Notes under the pieces: generated by a model
Told to the model about the DNA's origin: nothing
Seen by the model: the letters and a program-made list of their open reading frames with translations, nothing else
Databases searched by the model: none
Shown here: positions 16,386 to 25,155 of the stretch, piece by piece
Layout: every line of letters starts with the position of its first letter
Position numbering within the stretch: position 1 is the first letter of the stretch
Made by a program: the position numbers and the translations under genes
Origin: Microvirga lupini
Lineage (GTDB): Bacteria > Pseudomonadota > Alphaproteobacteria > Rhizobiales > Beijerinckiaceae
Direction: 5' to 3'
DNA: 35,981 nt
NCBI GenBank assembly: GCA_000517005.1
Contig: KI912039.1
Location: 76,628-112,608, forward strand

Positions 16386-17783
16386 ATGTCCAGCTGCGCA
16401 AGAGTTGCCGATCTGAACCCTAGGCCATCCTGGCTGCTTCTCGCGGTTGGAATTCTGTCCATCGGCTGTTCCTCGCCGGCTACGGCACAACCCCCCTCAC
16501 CTTCCGCTGCCGGCAATACGGCAACGCTCTTCGAGAATGTTCGGATCTTCGACGGTAAGACCTCAACGCTGTCGGCTCCTGCCCATGTGCTGGTGCAGGG
16601 AAATGTCATCGGGCGCATTTCCTCAGACCCGATCGACGTGAAGGCAGCGGCCGATGTTCAGGTGCTCCCCGGGAATGGACGCGTGTTGATGCCGGGCCTG
16701 ATCGATATGCATTGGCATGCAATGCTGGTTCGGCCAACCCCCGCGATGCTTCTCGCGAGCGACATCGGTTATTCCACCCTCCTGGCGGGGGTCGAGGCCA
16801 CGGCAACACTCATGCGCGGGTTCACCACCATCCGCGACCTCGGTGGACCGTCCTTCAGCCTCAAGCGCACCATCGACGAAGGGCTGCTGCCGGGGCCGCG
16901 CATCTATCCGTCCGGAGCCGTCATCACGATAACCAGCGGCCACGGCGACTTTCGCCAGTTCTCCGATCTGCCGAGGACCATCGGTGGGATGCTCGCTCGT
17001 GTCGAGCAGCTTGGCGGAAGCATGATTGCCGACAGTCCGGACGAGGTCCGATTGCGCACGCGCGAGCAGCTTATGCAGGGCGCATCGCAGATCAAGCTCA
17101 CGGCCGGCGGCGGCGTGGCATCCCCGTTCTCCCCGCTCGATGTCGCCACCTTCTCCGAAGCCGAACTGCGCGCCGCGGTCGAAGCTGCCGAGAACTGGGG
17201 AACCTACGTCTGCACCCATGCCTACACACCGGTTTCAATCCAGCGGTCGATCGCGGCCGGTGTGAAGTGCATCGAGCACGGACACCTGATGGACGACGCT
17301 ACGGCGCAGCTGATGGCCGAGAAGGGCATCTGGCTGAGCACGCAGCCCTTCCTCGATCTGAGCGCCGCCAGCGGCCTGGGCCCGGCCGAACAGGCCAAGT
17401 TGGCACAGGTGGTCACCGGCACCGATAGGGTCTACGCCCTGGCGAAGAAGCACAACATCAAGACGGCCTTCGGCACCGACGTCCTATTCTCCAAGGAACT
17501 GGCAGAACGGCAGGGCGCCATGCTCGCGGCCCTCACCCGCTGGTACACGCCGGCTGAAGCGCTGATCATGGCGACCTCGACGAATGCCGAATTGCTAAAA
17601 CTGTCCGGCCTGCGCAATCCCTATCCCGGCAAGCTCGGCGTGGTGGAAGAGGGAGCGCTGGCCGACTTGCTGCTGGTTGATGGTAATCCGCTGGAGAACC
17701 TCAACCTCGTCGCGGATCCGGCCAAAAACTTCCTCGTCATCATGAAGGACGGTAGGATCTACAAGAACACACTGCCGAAGTGA
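16386..17783 (+). CDS. Exported metal-dependent amidohydrolase (imidazolonepropionase / Xaa-Pro dipeptidase-like)
   Basis: The 465-residue precursor has a signal segment, SWLLLAVGILSIGC, that could be lipoprotein-type (imperfect lipobox at Cys28) or be cut by signal peptidase I after ATA. The mature enzyme is an amidohydrolase: metal-binding HWH in IDMHWHAM, a probable carboxylated Lys in QIKLTAGGG, His in THAY and EHGH, and Asp in FGTD. A C-terminal beta-sandwich follows (LGVVEEGALADLLLVDGNPL). Relatives cleave the C-terminal residue from X-Pro, X-Lys or X-Arg dipeptides or N-acyl amino acids. A GTG at 16347 in frame is an alternative start. It lies just upstream of a Dpp-type importer, suggesting periplasmic processing of the substrate. 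Confidence 0.85.
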   Translation: MSSCARVADLNPRPSWLLLAVGILSIGCSSPATAQPPSPSAAGNTATLFENVRIFDGKTSTLSAPAHVLVQGNVIGRISSDPIDVKAAADVQVLPGNGRVLMPGLIDMHWHAMLVRPTPAMLLASDIGYSTLLAGVEATATLMRGFTTIRDLGGPSFSLKRTIDEGLLPGPRIYPSGAVITITSGHGDFRQFSDLPRTIGGMLARVEQLGGSMIADSPDEVRLRTREQLMQGASQIKLTAGGGVASPFSPLDVATFSEAELRAAVEAAENWGTYVCTHAYTPVSIQRSIAAGVKCIEHGHLMDDATAQLMAEKGIWLSTQPFLDLSAASGLGPAEQAKLAQVVTGTDRVYALAKKHNIKTAFGTDVLFSKELAERQGAMLAALTRWYTPAEALIMATSTNAELLKLSGLRNPYPGKLGVVEEGALADLLLVDGNPLENLNLVADPAKNFLVIMKDGRIYKNTLPK

Positions 17784-17913
17784 GACCCTGCTCTGACGAC
17801 GCTCTGGAGTGATGGGATACTCGGAAGGCTCGGACCTTCGATGGGCCAGAAGCGATACTTCGCTCTCCCGAACGAAACCCTGACACAACCCGACGGCAAC
17901 GCGCACGCTTTTG

Positions 17914-17934
17914 CTGAACACCAATTATGTTCAG
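17914..17934. promoter_or_regulatory. Candidate operator upstream of Dpp operon 1
   Basis: CTGAACA and TGTTCAG form a perfect 7-base inverted repeat with a seven-base AT-rich spacer (CCAATTA). It lies about 100 bases before the binding-protein start and 25 bases before a TTGACC hexamer. Spacing of arm centres is close to one and a third helical turns, reasonable for a dimeric regulator. It differs from the GGAATA/TATTCC repeat near the IclR gene, so a different regulator may act here. Confidence 0.4.
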
Positions 17935-17959
17935 TGGAAGCTGCACCTCTTTTTCCCTA

Positions 17960-18030
17960 TTGACCTCGGTCCTTTGCTCTCTCACTATGACATAACTAAA
18001 GCAAATAATACATAATTATAGAGCAAGAGG
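17960..18030 (+). promoter_or_regulatory. Probable promoter region of Dpp operon 1
   Basis: A TTGACC hexamer at 17960-17965 could be a -35 element, followed at 17-bp spacing by a weak CACTAT. A very AT-rich run, about 17990-18022, stands out sharply from the GC-rich surroundings. The exact -10 cannot be fixed by eye. The ribosome-binding site AGAGGG lies just before the ATG at 18037. Confidence 0.35.
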
Positions 18031-18036
18031 GTGAAC

Positions 18037-19560
18037 ATGAGGATCAGAGAAGCATTGCTGTCCGGCTTGGCGATACTCGCAGCAGGCCCAGTTCTCGCTC
18101 AGTCAGGTGGCGGGGTCATCAACGTGGCGACGATCGGCGAGCCGCCGACGCTCGACCCGATGGTTTCCACGGCGGACCTGGTTGGAATCGTCACTCAGCA
18201 TTTCTTCGAGACGCTGTTCACCTTCGACAAGGATTGGAAGGTCACGCCGCTCCTCGCGGCATCGCTGCCCGAGGTCACCGAGGGTGGCAAGATCTATACG
18301 ATCAAGCTGCGGGACGGCATCAAGTTTCATGACGGCTCGGACATGACGTCCGAAGACGCCGTCGCCTCTCTCAAGCGCTGGATGGAACAGGCCTCGCGCG
18401 GCAAGCAGGTCGCCGGCAATGTCGACAAGCTGGAAGCTGTGGATCCGTCGACGGTGCGCATCACCTTGAAGACGCCCTACGCCCCGCTTCTGGCACTTCT
18501 GGCCTTCAACAACTCCGCCGCGGTCATCATGCCGTCGGAGAAGATGGACGTTCCGATGAAGGAGCCGGTCGGCACGGGTCCTTACAAGCTGAAGGAGCGC
18601 AAGCCAGATCAGTATATCCAGCTTGTTCGCAACGACTCCTACAAGCCTCTCGAAGGCACCGGAAACGGCTATGGCGGCGCGCGCAAGCCGATCCTCGATG
18701 AGATCCGTTTCGTTCCTGTTCCGGACCCCAATACCCGCGTCGAGGGGGCAATTTCCGGTCAGTTCGATTATGTGGATTCCCTCCCGGTCGAGTCCTACGA
18801 CCGCATCAAGAACCTGCAGACGTCGAAGCCCGTCATCCTCAAGCCCTTCGGCTGGCCCGTCTTCGTGATGAACACGAAGCAGGGCGTGATGGCCAACAGC
18901 GATTCCCGCATGGCCGTGCGTCTTGCCCTGAGCATGGAGGACATGCTGGCTGCGGCCTTCGGTAATCCCGAGTTCTATTCGCTCGACGGGGCCATGTACC
19001 CCAAGGGCTATGTGTGGAACACGGATGCCGGCGTCGAAGGCAAGTACAACGTCGCCGATCCGGACAAGGCCAAGGCGCTCCTGAAGAAGGCAAATTACAG
19101 CGGTGCGCCGCTGCGCATTCTCACCAGCCGCCAGTACGAGTTCCATTACAAGATGGCTCAGGTGGCGGCTGAGTACCTCAAGCAGGCTGGCTTCACGGTC
19201 GATCTGCAGGTGGTCGACTGGGCGACACTGACCCAGCGTCGCGGTGATCCGGCCCTGTGGGACATCTACATCACACACAGCCCGTTCCTGCCAGAGCCGG
19301 CGCTCATCGGCCAGCTCTCCGAGAGCTCGCCCGGCTGGTGGTCCACTCCCGCGCGCAAGAAGGTCGTCGACGCCTTCAATACGGAGAGCGATCCAGCGAA
19401 GCGACCTGCCCTCTGGGCTGAGGTTCAGAAGGTCATCTACGATGAAACCCCCAGCATCAAGATCGGCGACTTCAATGCCCTGTCGGCCCAGTCTCCGAAG
19501 CTGGAAGGTGTCGTGCCCGCGCCCTGGCCTTACTTCTGGAACGTGTCGTTGAAAAAGTAG
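18037..19560 (+). CDS. Dipeptide/oligopeptide-type ABC transporter binding protein (family 5)
   Basis: The 507-residue precursor has a Sec signal, REALLSGLAILAAGPVLAQ, cleaved near residue 22. Family 5 binding-protein features follow: TIGEPPTLDPMVSTADL at the start, then YTIKLRDGIKFHDGSDMTSEDAVASLKRW, the classic segment of DppA/OppA proteins. It ends with VVPAPWPYFWNVSLKK. Ligands of this fold include peptides, glutathione, oligosaccharides and opines. The ATG at 18037 is preferred over the GTG at 18031 because of the spacing from AGAGGG. It begins the operon with permeases, a metallohydrolase, ATPases and RidA. The stop is TAG. Confidence 0.9.
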   Translation: MRIREALLSGLAILAAGPVLAQSGGGVINVATIGEPPTLDPMVSTADLVGIVTQHFFETLFTFDKDWKVTPLLAASLPEVTEGGKIYTIKLRDGIKFHDGSDMTSEDAVASLKRWMEQASRGKQVAGNVDKLEAVDPSTVRITLKTPYAPLLALLAFNNSAAVIMPSEKMDVPMKEPVGTGPYKLKERKPDQYIQLVRNDSYKPLEGTGNGYGGARKPILDEIRFVPVPDPNTRVEGAISGQFDYVDSLPVESYDRIKNLQTSKPVILKPFGWPVFVMNTKQGVMANSDSRMAVRLALSMEDMLAAAFGNPEFYSLDGAMYPKGYVWNTDAGVEGKYNVADPDKAKALLKKANYSGAPLRILTSRQYEFHYKMAQVAAEYLKQAGFTVDLQVVDWATLTQRRGDPALWDIYITHSPFLPEPALIGQLSESSPGWWSTPARKKVVDAFNTESDPAKRPALWAEVQKVIYDETPSIKIGDFNALSAQSPKLEGVVPAPWPYFWNVSLKK

Positions 19561-19574
19561 GCGCACAACAAGCT

Positions 19575-19600
19575 GGGGAGCGCTTCTCTCCGCGCTTCCC
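19575..19600. other. Stem-loop between binding protein and permease (Dpp operon 1)
   Basis: GGGGAGCGC at 19575-19583 and GCGCTTCCC at 19592-19600 pair over nine positions, including one G-U pair, with an eight-base loop. It starts 15 bases after the binding-protein stop. AAACATTCTTTTG follows, so partial termination is possible. The position favours binding-protein mRNA stability over the permease genes. Confidence 0.55.
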
Positions 19601-19627
19601 AAACATTCTTTTGATGCAGATCGACAC

Positions 19628-20569
19628 ATGAGCCGCTACATCCTCCAACGCTTGCTCGGCATGCTGGCCGTGATGTTCGTGGTCGTCACGATCGTGTTCA
19701 TCATCGTGCGCATCGCCCCCGGCGACCCGGCCGCCGTCATGCTCGGCCCCGACGCGACGGCCCAGGACGTGGCGGCCCTGCGCACCCGCCTCGGCCTCGA
19801 CCAGCCGCTCATCGTGCAGTACGGCATCTTCTTCGGGCAATTGCTGCAGGGAGATCTCGGCGAGTCCATCTTTCTCAACCGCCCTGTCCTCTCGGCCCTG
19901 GCGGATCGTGCCGAGCCGACGTTCTTCCTGACGCTGTTCTCCATCGTCATCGCCGGGCTGATCGCCATTCCGGTCGGCATTCTATCGGCTTACTGGCGTG
20001 GCTCGCTCTTCGATCAGGCCTCCACGACGCTCGCCATGCTCGCTGCGTCCGTCCCGAGCTTCTGGCTCGGTCTTCTCCTGATCCAATTCTTCGCTGTGCG
20101 CCTCGGCCTCTTCCCGGTTTCCGGATATGGCGGACCTGGTGCCGGGATCGGGACGCGACTTTCGCACCTTGTGCTTCCGGCGCTATCCCTCGGCATCGTG
20201 TCGTCGGCCCTAATCCTGCGCTTCACGCGGGCGAGCATGCTCGATGTTCTCAACGATGATTACGTCCGCACTGCGCGTTCCAAGGGTATGGGTGAATTCC
20301 AGGTCGTCATGAAGCATGCCTTCAAGAATGCGCTCATTCCGGTTTTGACCGTGATCGGCCTGACGGCTGCGCTTCTCGTCTCCGGTGCCGTCGTGACGGA
20401 AACCGTGTTCGGCCTTCCCGGCGTCGGCAACCTCGTGGTCTCGGCCGTGTTGCGACGCGATTATCCCGTCATCCAAGGCGCCCTCCTGATCGTGGCGGCA
20501 CTCTATGTTCTCATCAACTTCCTGATCGACATGCTCTACCTGCTCGTCGACCCACGGGTGCGTTACTGA
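19628..20569 (+). CDS. Dpp/Opp-type ABC permease (DppB family)
   Basis: The 313-residue inner-membrane protein begins SRYILQRLLGMLAVMFVVVTIVFI, the usual first helix. It has the extracytoplasmic GDPAAVMLGPDAT segment and the coupling motif DYVRTARSKGMGEFQVVMKHAFKNALIP at about 212-239. Near the end is ETVFGLPGVGNLVVSAVLRRDYPVIQG, typical of DppB. It pairs with the DppC-family permease, whose ATG overlaps its stop by one base. Confidence 0.93.
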   Translation: MSRYILQRLLGMLAVMFVVVTIVFIIVRIAPGDPAAVMLGPDATAQDVAALRTRLGLDQPLIVQYGIFFGQLLQGDLGESIFLNRPVLSALADRAEPTFFLTLFSIVIAGLIAIPVGILSAYWRGSLFDQASTTLAMLAASVPSFWLGLLLIQFFAVRLGLFPVSGYGGPGAGIGTRLSHLVLPALSLGIVSSALILRFTRASMLDVLNDDYVRTARSKGMGEFQVVMKHAFKNALIPVLTVIGLTAALLVSGAVVTETVFGLPGVGNLVVSAVLRRDYPVIQGALLIVAALYVLINFLIDMLYLLVDPRVRY

Positions 20570-21432
20570 TGGCCGCCGTCAGCTCCCCTGTCGTCACCGA
20601 AGCAAGTTTCGTCTCGCGGCTGGTGACCCGCAAGACCGTCATGGTCGGTCTTCTCATCCTCGTGATCGTCGCGGCATTGGCCATCCTGGCGCCATGGATC
20701 GCGCCCTATTCGCCCAGCCGCCTCTCCGTGGTGAACAGATTGAAGCCGCCGAGTGGGATCTACTGGTTCGGAACGGACGAATTTGGCCGGGACGTGTTCA
20801 GCAGGACGATCTATGCGGGCCAGCTTTCGCTGCTCGTCGGCGCTTCGGTTGTGGCTTTCGCGGCCGTTTTCGGCGTGACGCTCGGACTCGTGGCCGGCTT
20901 CTTCCGCCGTCTCGACACGCCGATTGCCCGCATCATCGATGCCATGATGGCTTTCCCCGACATCCTCCTGGCGATTTCGCTCGTTGCGGCCCTCGGTCCA
21001 TCCCTCGTCACGGTCATCGTTGCGCTCGGGATCGTCTACACGCCACGTCTCGCCCGGATCGTGCGGGCCTCCACGCTCGTGATCCGCGAACTGCCTTATG
21101 TTGAGGCAGCCCGCGCGCTCGGGGTGCCGACCTGGCGCATCATGTCCCGCCATGTGCTGCGCAACCTCGTGTCGCCTATCCTCGTGCAAGGCACCTTCAT
21201 CTTCGCCTATGCCATGCTGGCGGAAGCCGGATTATCCTTCTTGGGCCTCGGCGTGAGCCCCGAAGTACCGACCTGGGGCACCATGATCGCAGCTGGCCGG
21301 CAATATATCGGACAGGCCGACTGGATGACGCTGTTTCCAGGCATTGCGATCATCCTATCCGTTCTTTCACTTCAAATGGTCGGCGACGGATTCCGGGATC
21401 TTCTCGATCCGCGCCTGAGAAAGGATCTTTGA
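20569..21432 (+). CDS. Dpp/Opp-type ABC permease (DppC family)
   Basis: The 287-residue permease has an N-terminal helix (MVGLLILVIVAALAILAPWIAPY) and the FGTDEFGRDVFSRTIYAGQLSL segment. The coupling motif is PYVEAARALGVPTWRIMSRHVLRN, followed by LAEAGLSFLGLGVSPEVPTWG, all diagnostic of DppC. It overlaps the DppB-family gene (TGATG) and is followed after four bases by the metallohydrolase gene, showing tight operon structure. Confidence 0.93.
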   Translation: MAAVSSPVVTEASFVSRLVTRKTVMVGLLILVIVAALAILAPWIAPYSPSRLSVVNRLKPPSGIYWFGTDEFGRDVFSRTIYAGQLSLLVGASVVAFAAVFGVTLGLVAGFFRRLDTPIARIIDAMMAFPDILLAISLVAALGPSLVTVIVALGIVYTPRLARIVRASTLVIRELPYVEAARALGVPTWRIMSRHVLRNLVSPILVQGTFIFAYAMLAEAGLSFLGLGVSPEVPTWGTMIAAGRQYIGQADWMTLFPGIAIILSVLSLQMVGDGFRDLLDPRLRKDL

Positions 21433-21436
21433 CCTC

Positions 21437-22660
21437 ATGACTTTCCACGCAGACGCATCGCCTCTTTTGATCTCAGGCGTGAAGCCGGTCGGTTTCGGCA
21501 GGGGCGTGCCGCAGGAGGCGACAGATATCCTGATCGGCGGCGACGGAAAGATTGTTGGCGTCGGCAGCTCGCTCCAGACCCCGGAAGGTGCCCGCCGCAT
21601 CGATGCCAAGGGGGCTTACGTCTCCCCCGGTTGGGTCGATCTGCATGCCCATGTCTGGCATGGCGGCACCGACATCTCCATCAAGCCGCAGGTCTGCGGC
21701 ATCGAGCGCGGCGTCACGACCATCGTGGATGCGGGCTCGGCTGGCGAAGCCAATTTCCACGGCTTCCGCGAATACATCATCGAGCCGGCCAAGGAGCGCA
21801 TCAGGGCCTTCCTTAATATCGGCTCGATCGGTCTCGTCGCCTGCAATCGCGTCAGCGAGCTGATCGACATGCGGTCCATCGACATCGATCGCACCATCGC
21901 GTGTGTCGAGGCGAACCGCGACATCATCATCGGCATCAAAGTGCGGGCCAGCGGCGTCATCGTCGGCGCCTGGGGCATCACGCCCGTGAAGATCGCCAAG
22001 AAGGTGGCAAAGATCCTGAAGCTGCCGCTGATGGTGCATGTGGGCGAGCCGCCTCCGGTCTTCGACGAGGTCCTCGAGGTCCTAGGCCCCGGCGACGTGG
22101 TGACCCACTGCTTCAACGGCAAGGCCGCAGCGAACATCATGGAGGACGAGGACCTGTTCCAGTTGGCGGAACGCTGCGCCAGGGACGGCATCCGCCTCGA
22201 CGTCGGTCATGGCGGCGCCTCGTTCTCGTTCAAGGTGGCGGAACTGGCCATCCAGCGCGGCCTGCTGCCCTTCTCGATCTCGACGGATCTGCACGCGCGC
22301 TCCCTCGACAATCCCGTCTGGGACATGGGCACGACCATGTCGAAGCTTCTGTCGGTCGGCATGCCGTTCGAGGACGTCATCGACGCCTCGACACGGGCGC
22401 CGATGGAAGTGATCGGCCTCCCGACTGAGAACCTTCTCTCCCCCGGCACCCGAGCCGAGTTCACGATGTTCGAGGTCAACGACAGCGATCTGCGGATCGT
22501 CGATTCCATGGGCTACAACGCGCACCTGCCGCGCCTGATCGAACCCGTCTGGACCATCCTCGGCCAGGAGGCCATCAAGGCGAGCCGCTACGTTCCGCCG
22601 AGGAAATCCGCCCTGGAGAGCTCCGCCTGTCCGCATTGCGGGTGGATCAACGCCCGATGA
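21437..22660 (+). CDS. Amidohydrolase/deacetylase family metallohydrolase (EF_0837/AHA_3915-like)
   Basis: The 407-residue cytoplasmic enzyme of the dihydroorotase-related amidohydrolase group has a beta-sandwich N terminus. Metal ligands are HAH in VDLHAHVW near residue 72, a probable carboxylated Lys in IGIKVRAS, His in LMVHVGE, His in VTHCFNG, and Asp in STDLHARS. Relatives hydrolyse N-acyl or cyclic amide bonds. As I recall, this family co-occurs with SelA-like PLP enzymes, as it does here (26090-27289). The C terminus carries an unusual CPHCGW Cys-x2-Cys motif in the last dozen residues. Its place between permease and ATPase genes of an importer means it acts on the imported compound. 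Confidence 0.88.
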   Translation: MTFHADASPLLISGVKPVGFGRGVPQEATDILIGGDGKIVGVGSSLQTPEGARRIDAKGAYVSPGWVDLHAHVWHGGTDISIKPQVCGIERGVTTIVDAGSAGEANFHGFREYIIEPAKERIRAFLNIGSIGLVACNRVSELIDMRSIDIDRTIACVEANRDIIIGIKVRASGVIVGAWGITPVKIAKKVAKILKLPLMVHVGEPPPVFDEVLEVLGPGDVVTHCFNGKAAANIMEDEDLFQLAERCARDGIRLDVGHGGASFSFKVAELAIQRGLLPFSISTDLHARSLDNPVWDMGTTMSKLLSVGMPFEDVIDASTRAPMEVIGLPTENLLSPGTRAEFTMFEVNDSDLRIVDSMGYNAHLPRLIEPVWTILGQEAIKASRYVPPRKSALESSACPHCGWINAR

Positions 22661-23670
22661 CGGAGCTTCCTGACGATACCGTGCTCAAGGTTTCGGACCT
22701 GCACACTCACTTCGAACTCGGCAGCCGCGTCGCCAAGTCGGTCGATGGCGTGAGCTTCGATGTGAAACGCGGCGAGACGGTCGCGGTCGTCGGCGAATCC
22801 GGTTCGGGGAAATCCGTCACGAGCCTGTCGATCATGCGTCTTCTGTCATCTCCGGGCCGAATCGTGGGAGGCAACATCCTCTACCGCACGAGCCAGGGCC
22901 AGGTGGTCGACCTTGCGACTCTGCCGGAGCGAAAGATGCGCGCGATCCGCGGCCGGGAGATCGCTATGATCTTTCAGGAGCCGATGACGAGCCTCAACCC
23001 TCTCTATACGGTCGGCGATCAGATCGTCGAGATGATTAGGCTTCACGAGCCGCTCTCGACCGCCGAGGCCCGTCAGCGCGCTAAGCGGATGCTGGAACTC
23101 GTAGAGATCCCCGCAGCCGATCGCAGGTTGGATGAGTACCCGCATCAGATGTCGGGGGGCATGCGCCAGCGCGTGATGATCGCGCTCGCCCTGTCTTGCA
23201 ATCCCAACCTCCTGATCGCGGACGAGCCCACGACTGCCCTCGACGTGACGATTCAGGCACAGACCCTCGATCTGCTCCGCAGATTGCAGCGCGAGATCGG
23301 CATGAGTATCCTGTTCATCACACACAATCTCGGCGTGGTGGCGGAGATCGCTCATGACGTAGTCGTCATGTATACCGGCCGCGTGGTCGAGAAGAGCCCG
23401 GTCGCCAGTCTCTTCGAGCGCCAGAAGCATCCTTATACACGCGGTCTTCTGGCCTGTATCCCGAATGCATCTCGCGATCGCGGCGCCGACGGCCAGAGGC
23501 TGCGCCTCAATCCCATCCCGGGCAATGTGCCCCCCGTGACCGCACTCCCGCCGGGATGCAGCTTCGCCCCGCGCTGCTCCTATCGCATCCCACTCTGCGA
23601 CGAGGCGCCGCCGCTCATGACGGCGGGCCCATTGCATCTCAGCCGATGCTGGAGGCACGAAGCCTTATGA
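22657..23670 (+). CDS. Dpp/Opp-type ABC ATPase (DppD family)
   Basis: The 337-residue ATPase has Walker [10 protein letters not shown] near residue 46, Q-loop [10 protein letters not shown], signature MSGGMRQR, Walker [13 protein letters not shown] and switch His in THNLG. The C-terminal oligopeptide-transporter domain has a Cys-containing GCSFAPRC segment that in relatives can bind an iron-sulfur cluster. The Met at 22657 overlaps the metallohydrolase stop (ATGA). The in-frame TTG at 22636 is a less likely start. Confidence 0.93.
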   Translation: MTELPDDTVLKVSDLHTHFELGSRVAKSVDGVSFDVKRGETVAVVGESGSGKSVTSLSIMRLLSSPGRIVGGNILYRTSQGQVVDLATLPERKMRAIRGREIAMIFQEPMTSLNPLYTVGDQIVEMIRLHEPLSTAEARQRAKRMLELVEIPAADRRLDEYPHQMSGGMRQRVMIALALSCNPNLLIADEPTTALDVTIQAQTLDLLRRLQREIGMSILFITHNLGVVAEIAHDVVVMYTGRVVEKSPVASLFERQKHPYTRGLLACIPNASRDRGADGQRLRLNPIPGNVPPVTALPPGCSFAPRCSYRIPLCDEAPPLMTAGPLHLSRCWRHEAL

Positions 23671-24650
23671 GCAGTGAAACCCTCCTGAGCGTCCAGGGGC
23701 TCACCAAGCAATTCCAGACCCGCAGCGGCACGGTCAAAGCCGTTGATGGCGTCAGCTTCGACGTAAAGCGCGGGACGATCGTCGGCCTCGTCGGCGAGTC
23801 CGGATCGGGCAAGACAACGGCCGGCCGCTGCGCGCTTCGTCTCGTCGAGCCCAATGACGGGAAGATCGTCTTCGACGGCGTCGACCTGCGCACGTTGTCC
23901 GAACGGGAGATGCGAGCCTACCGCAGCCGGCTCCAGATCATCTTCCAAGATCCCTATTCGAGCCTCAATCCCCGCCTCCGGATCGATCAAATCATCGGCG
24001 AAGCGCTCGACATTCACCGGCCCGTCAAGGGGAGCGCCCGGCGCGACCGGATCTCCGAACTTCTCCAGCGGGTGGGTCTCAATCCGGATGCGGCACGTCG
24101 CTACCCGCATGAATTCTCCGGCGGTCAGCGTCAGCGCATCGGTATCGCCCGAGCCCTCGCGGTAGAACCTGACTTCATCGTGGCGGACGAGCCGGTCTCG
24201 GCTCTCGACGTGTCGGTACAGGCTCAGGTCCTCAACCTGATCCAGGATCTGCAGCAGGATTTCGGCCTGACGATGCTCTTCATCGCGCACGACCTGTCCG
24301 TGGTGGAATACCTCTGCGACGAGGTCGTGGTGATGTATCTCGGGCGCGTCATGGAGCGCGGTCCCAGCCGCGAGATCTACGCGATGCCGCGCCATCCCTA
24401 CACGCAGGCGCTTCTTTCCGCGGCTCCCCTGCCCGATCCCAAGGCGAGCCGCCAGCGCATCGTTTTGAAGGGCGATATTCCGAGCCCTCTCAATCCGCCC
24501 TCCGGTTGCGTGTTCCGGACACGCTGCCGTTATGCCGTCGAGGCCTGTGCCGAAATCGTTCCGCCATTGGAAGACGTCGGCTCGAACCATCACGTCGCCT
24601 GCATTCGTCACGGCGATTCTGAAGTGATTTCCCAAGGACTGACATTGTGA
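23667..24650 (+). CDS. Dpp/Opp-type ABC ATPase (DppF family)
   Basis: The 327-residue ATPase has Walker [11 protein letters not shown]-loop [10 protein letters not shown], signature FSGGQRQR, Walker [13 protein letters not shown] and the [12 protein letters not shown] switch. The C-terminal domain ends [18 protein letters not shown]. It overlaps the DppD-family stop (ATGA), so the 23556 upstream start is rejected. It heterodimerises with the preceding ATPase to power the importer. Confidence 0.93.
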   Translation: MSSETLLSVQGLTKQFQTRSGTVKAVDGVSFDVKRGTIVGLVGESGSGKTTAGRCALRLVEPNDGKIVFDGVDLRTLSEREMRAYRSRLQIIFQDPYSSLNPRLRIDQIIGEALDIHRPVKGSARRDRISELLQRVGLNPDAARRYPHEFSGGQRQRIGIARALAVEPDFIVADEPVSALDVSVQAQVLNLIQDLQQDFGLTMLFIAHDLSVVEYLCDEVVVMYLGRVMERGPSREIYAMPRHPYTQALLSAAPLPDPKASRQRIVLKGDIPSPLNPPSGCVFRTRCRYAVEACAEIVPPLEDVGSNHHVACIRHGDSEVISQGLTL

Positions 24651-25135
24651 ACGAAGTTCAATATCTGACTGCGTCGAACCCTTACGAGCGTCTGAAGGAA
24701 CTGGGCATCGCGTTGCCTAAGCCTCCAAGCCCGATCGCCAATTTCGTGACGCATGTTCAGGAAGGCAGTCTTCTGTTCCTGTCCGGACAAGGACCACAGG
24801 AAGCCAGCGGTTATCTCCATACCGGCAAGGTCGGCCTCGATGTCGATGCGGAGGAGGCCTATGAACACGCCAGGTTGACCGGGATCAACCTTCTCGCCGT
24901 CATGCAGGACGCACTGGGCGACTTGTCTCGCGTGAAACGCATCGTGAAGCTCCTCGGCATGGTGAACGCGGCGCCCGATTTCGGCGAACACCCCAAGGTA
25001 ATCAACGGATGCTCCGATCTCATGATGGCCGTTTTCGGAGAGGCGGGCCGTCACGCCCGCTCCGCCGTGGGCTTCGGATCCCTGCCGAACAACATCACGG
25101 TCGAGATCGAAGCCATCATTGCCATCAAGGAATGA
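24647..25135 (+). CDS. RidA/YjgF family imine or enamine deaminase
   Basis: The 162-residue Rid-family protein is longer at the N terminus than E. coli RidA. It has the segment LLFLSGQGPQ, and near the C terminus HARSAVGFGSLPNNITVEIEAI, in which the Arg aligns with the catalytic Arg105 of RidA. RidA proteins hydrolyse reactive enamines and imines released by PLP dehydratases or by oxidases. It starts at a GTG overlapping the ATPase stop (GTGA). Its place at the end of the operon next to a SelA-like PLP enzyme suggests that it clears an enamine produced in this pathway. Confidence 0.92.
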   Translation: MNEVQYLTASNPYERLKELGIALPKPPSPIANFVTHVQEGSLLFLSGQGPQEASGYLHTGKVGLDVDAEEAYEHARLTGINLLAVMQDALGDLSRVKRIVKLLGMVNAAPDFGEHPKVINGCSDLMMAVFGEAGRHARSAVGFGSLPNNITVEIEAIIAIKE

Positions 25136-25155
25136 GGCGTTCCTTCATGCCTGGA

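Noticed and set aside
18103..19629. 508-codon minus-strand frame opposite the first family 5 binding protein
   Set aside because: It is a shadow of a gene with signal peptide and family motifs on the plus strand.
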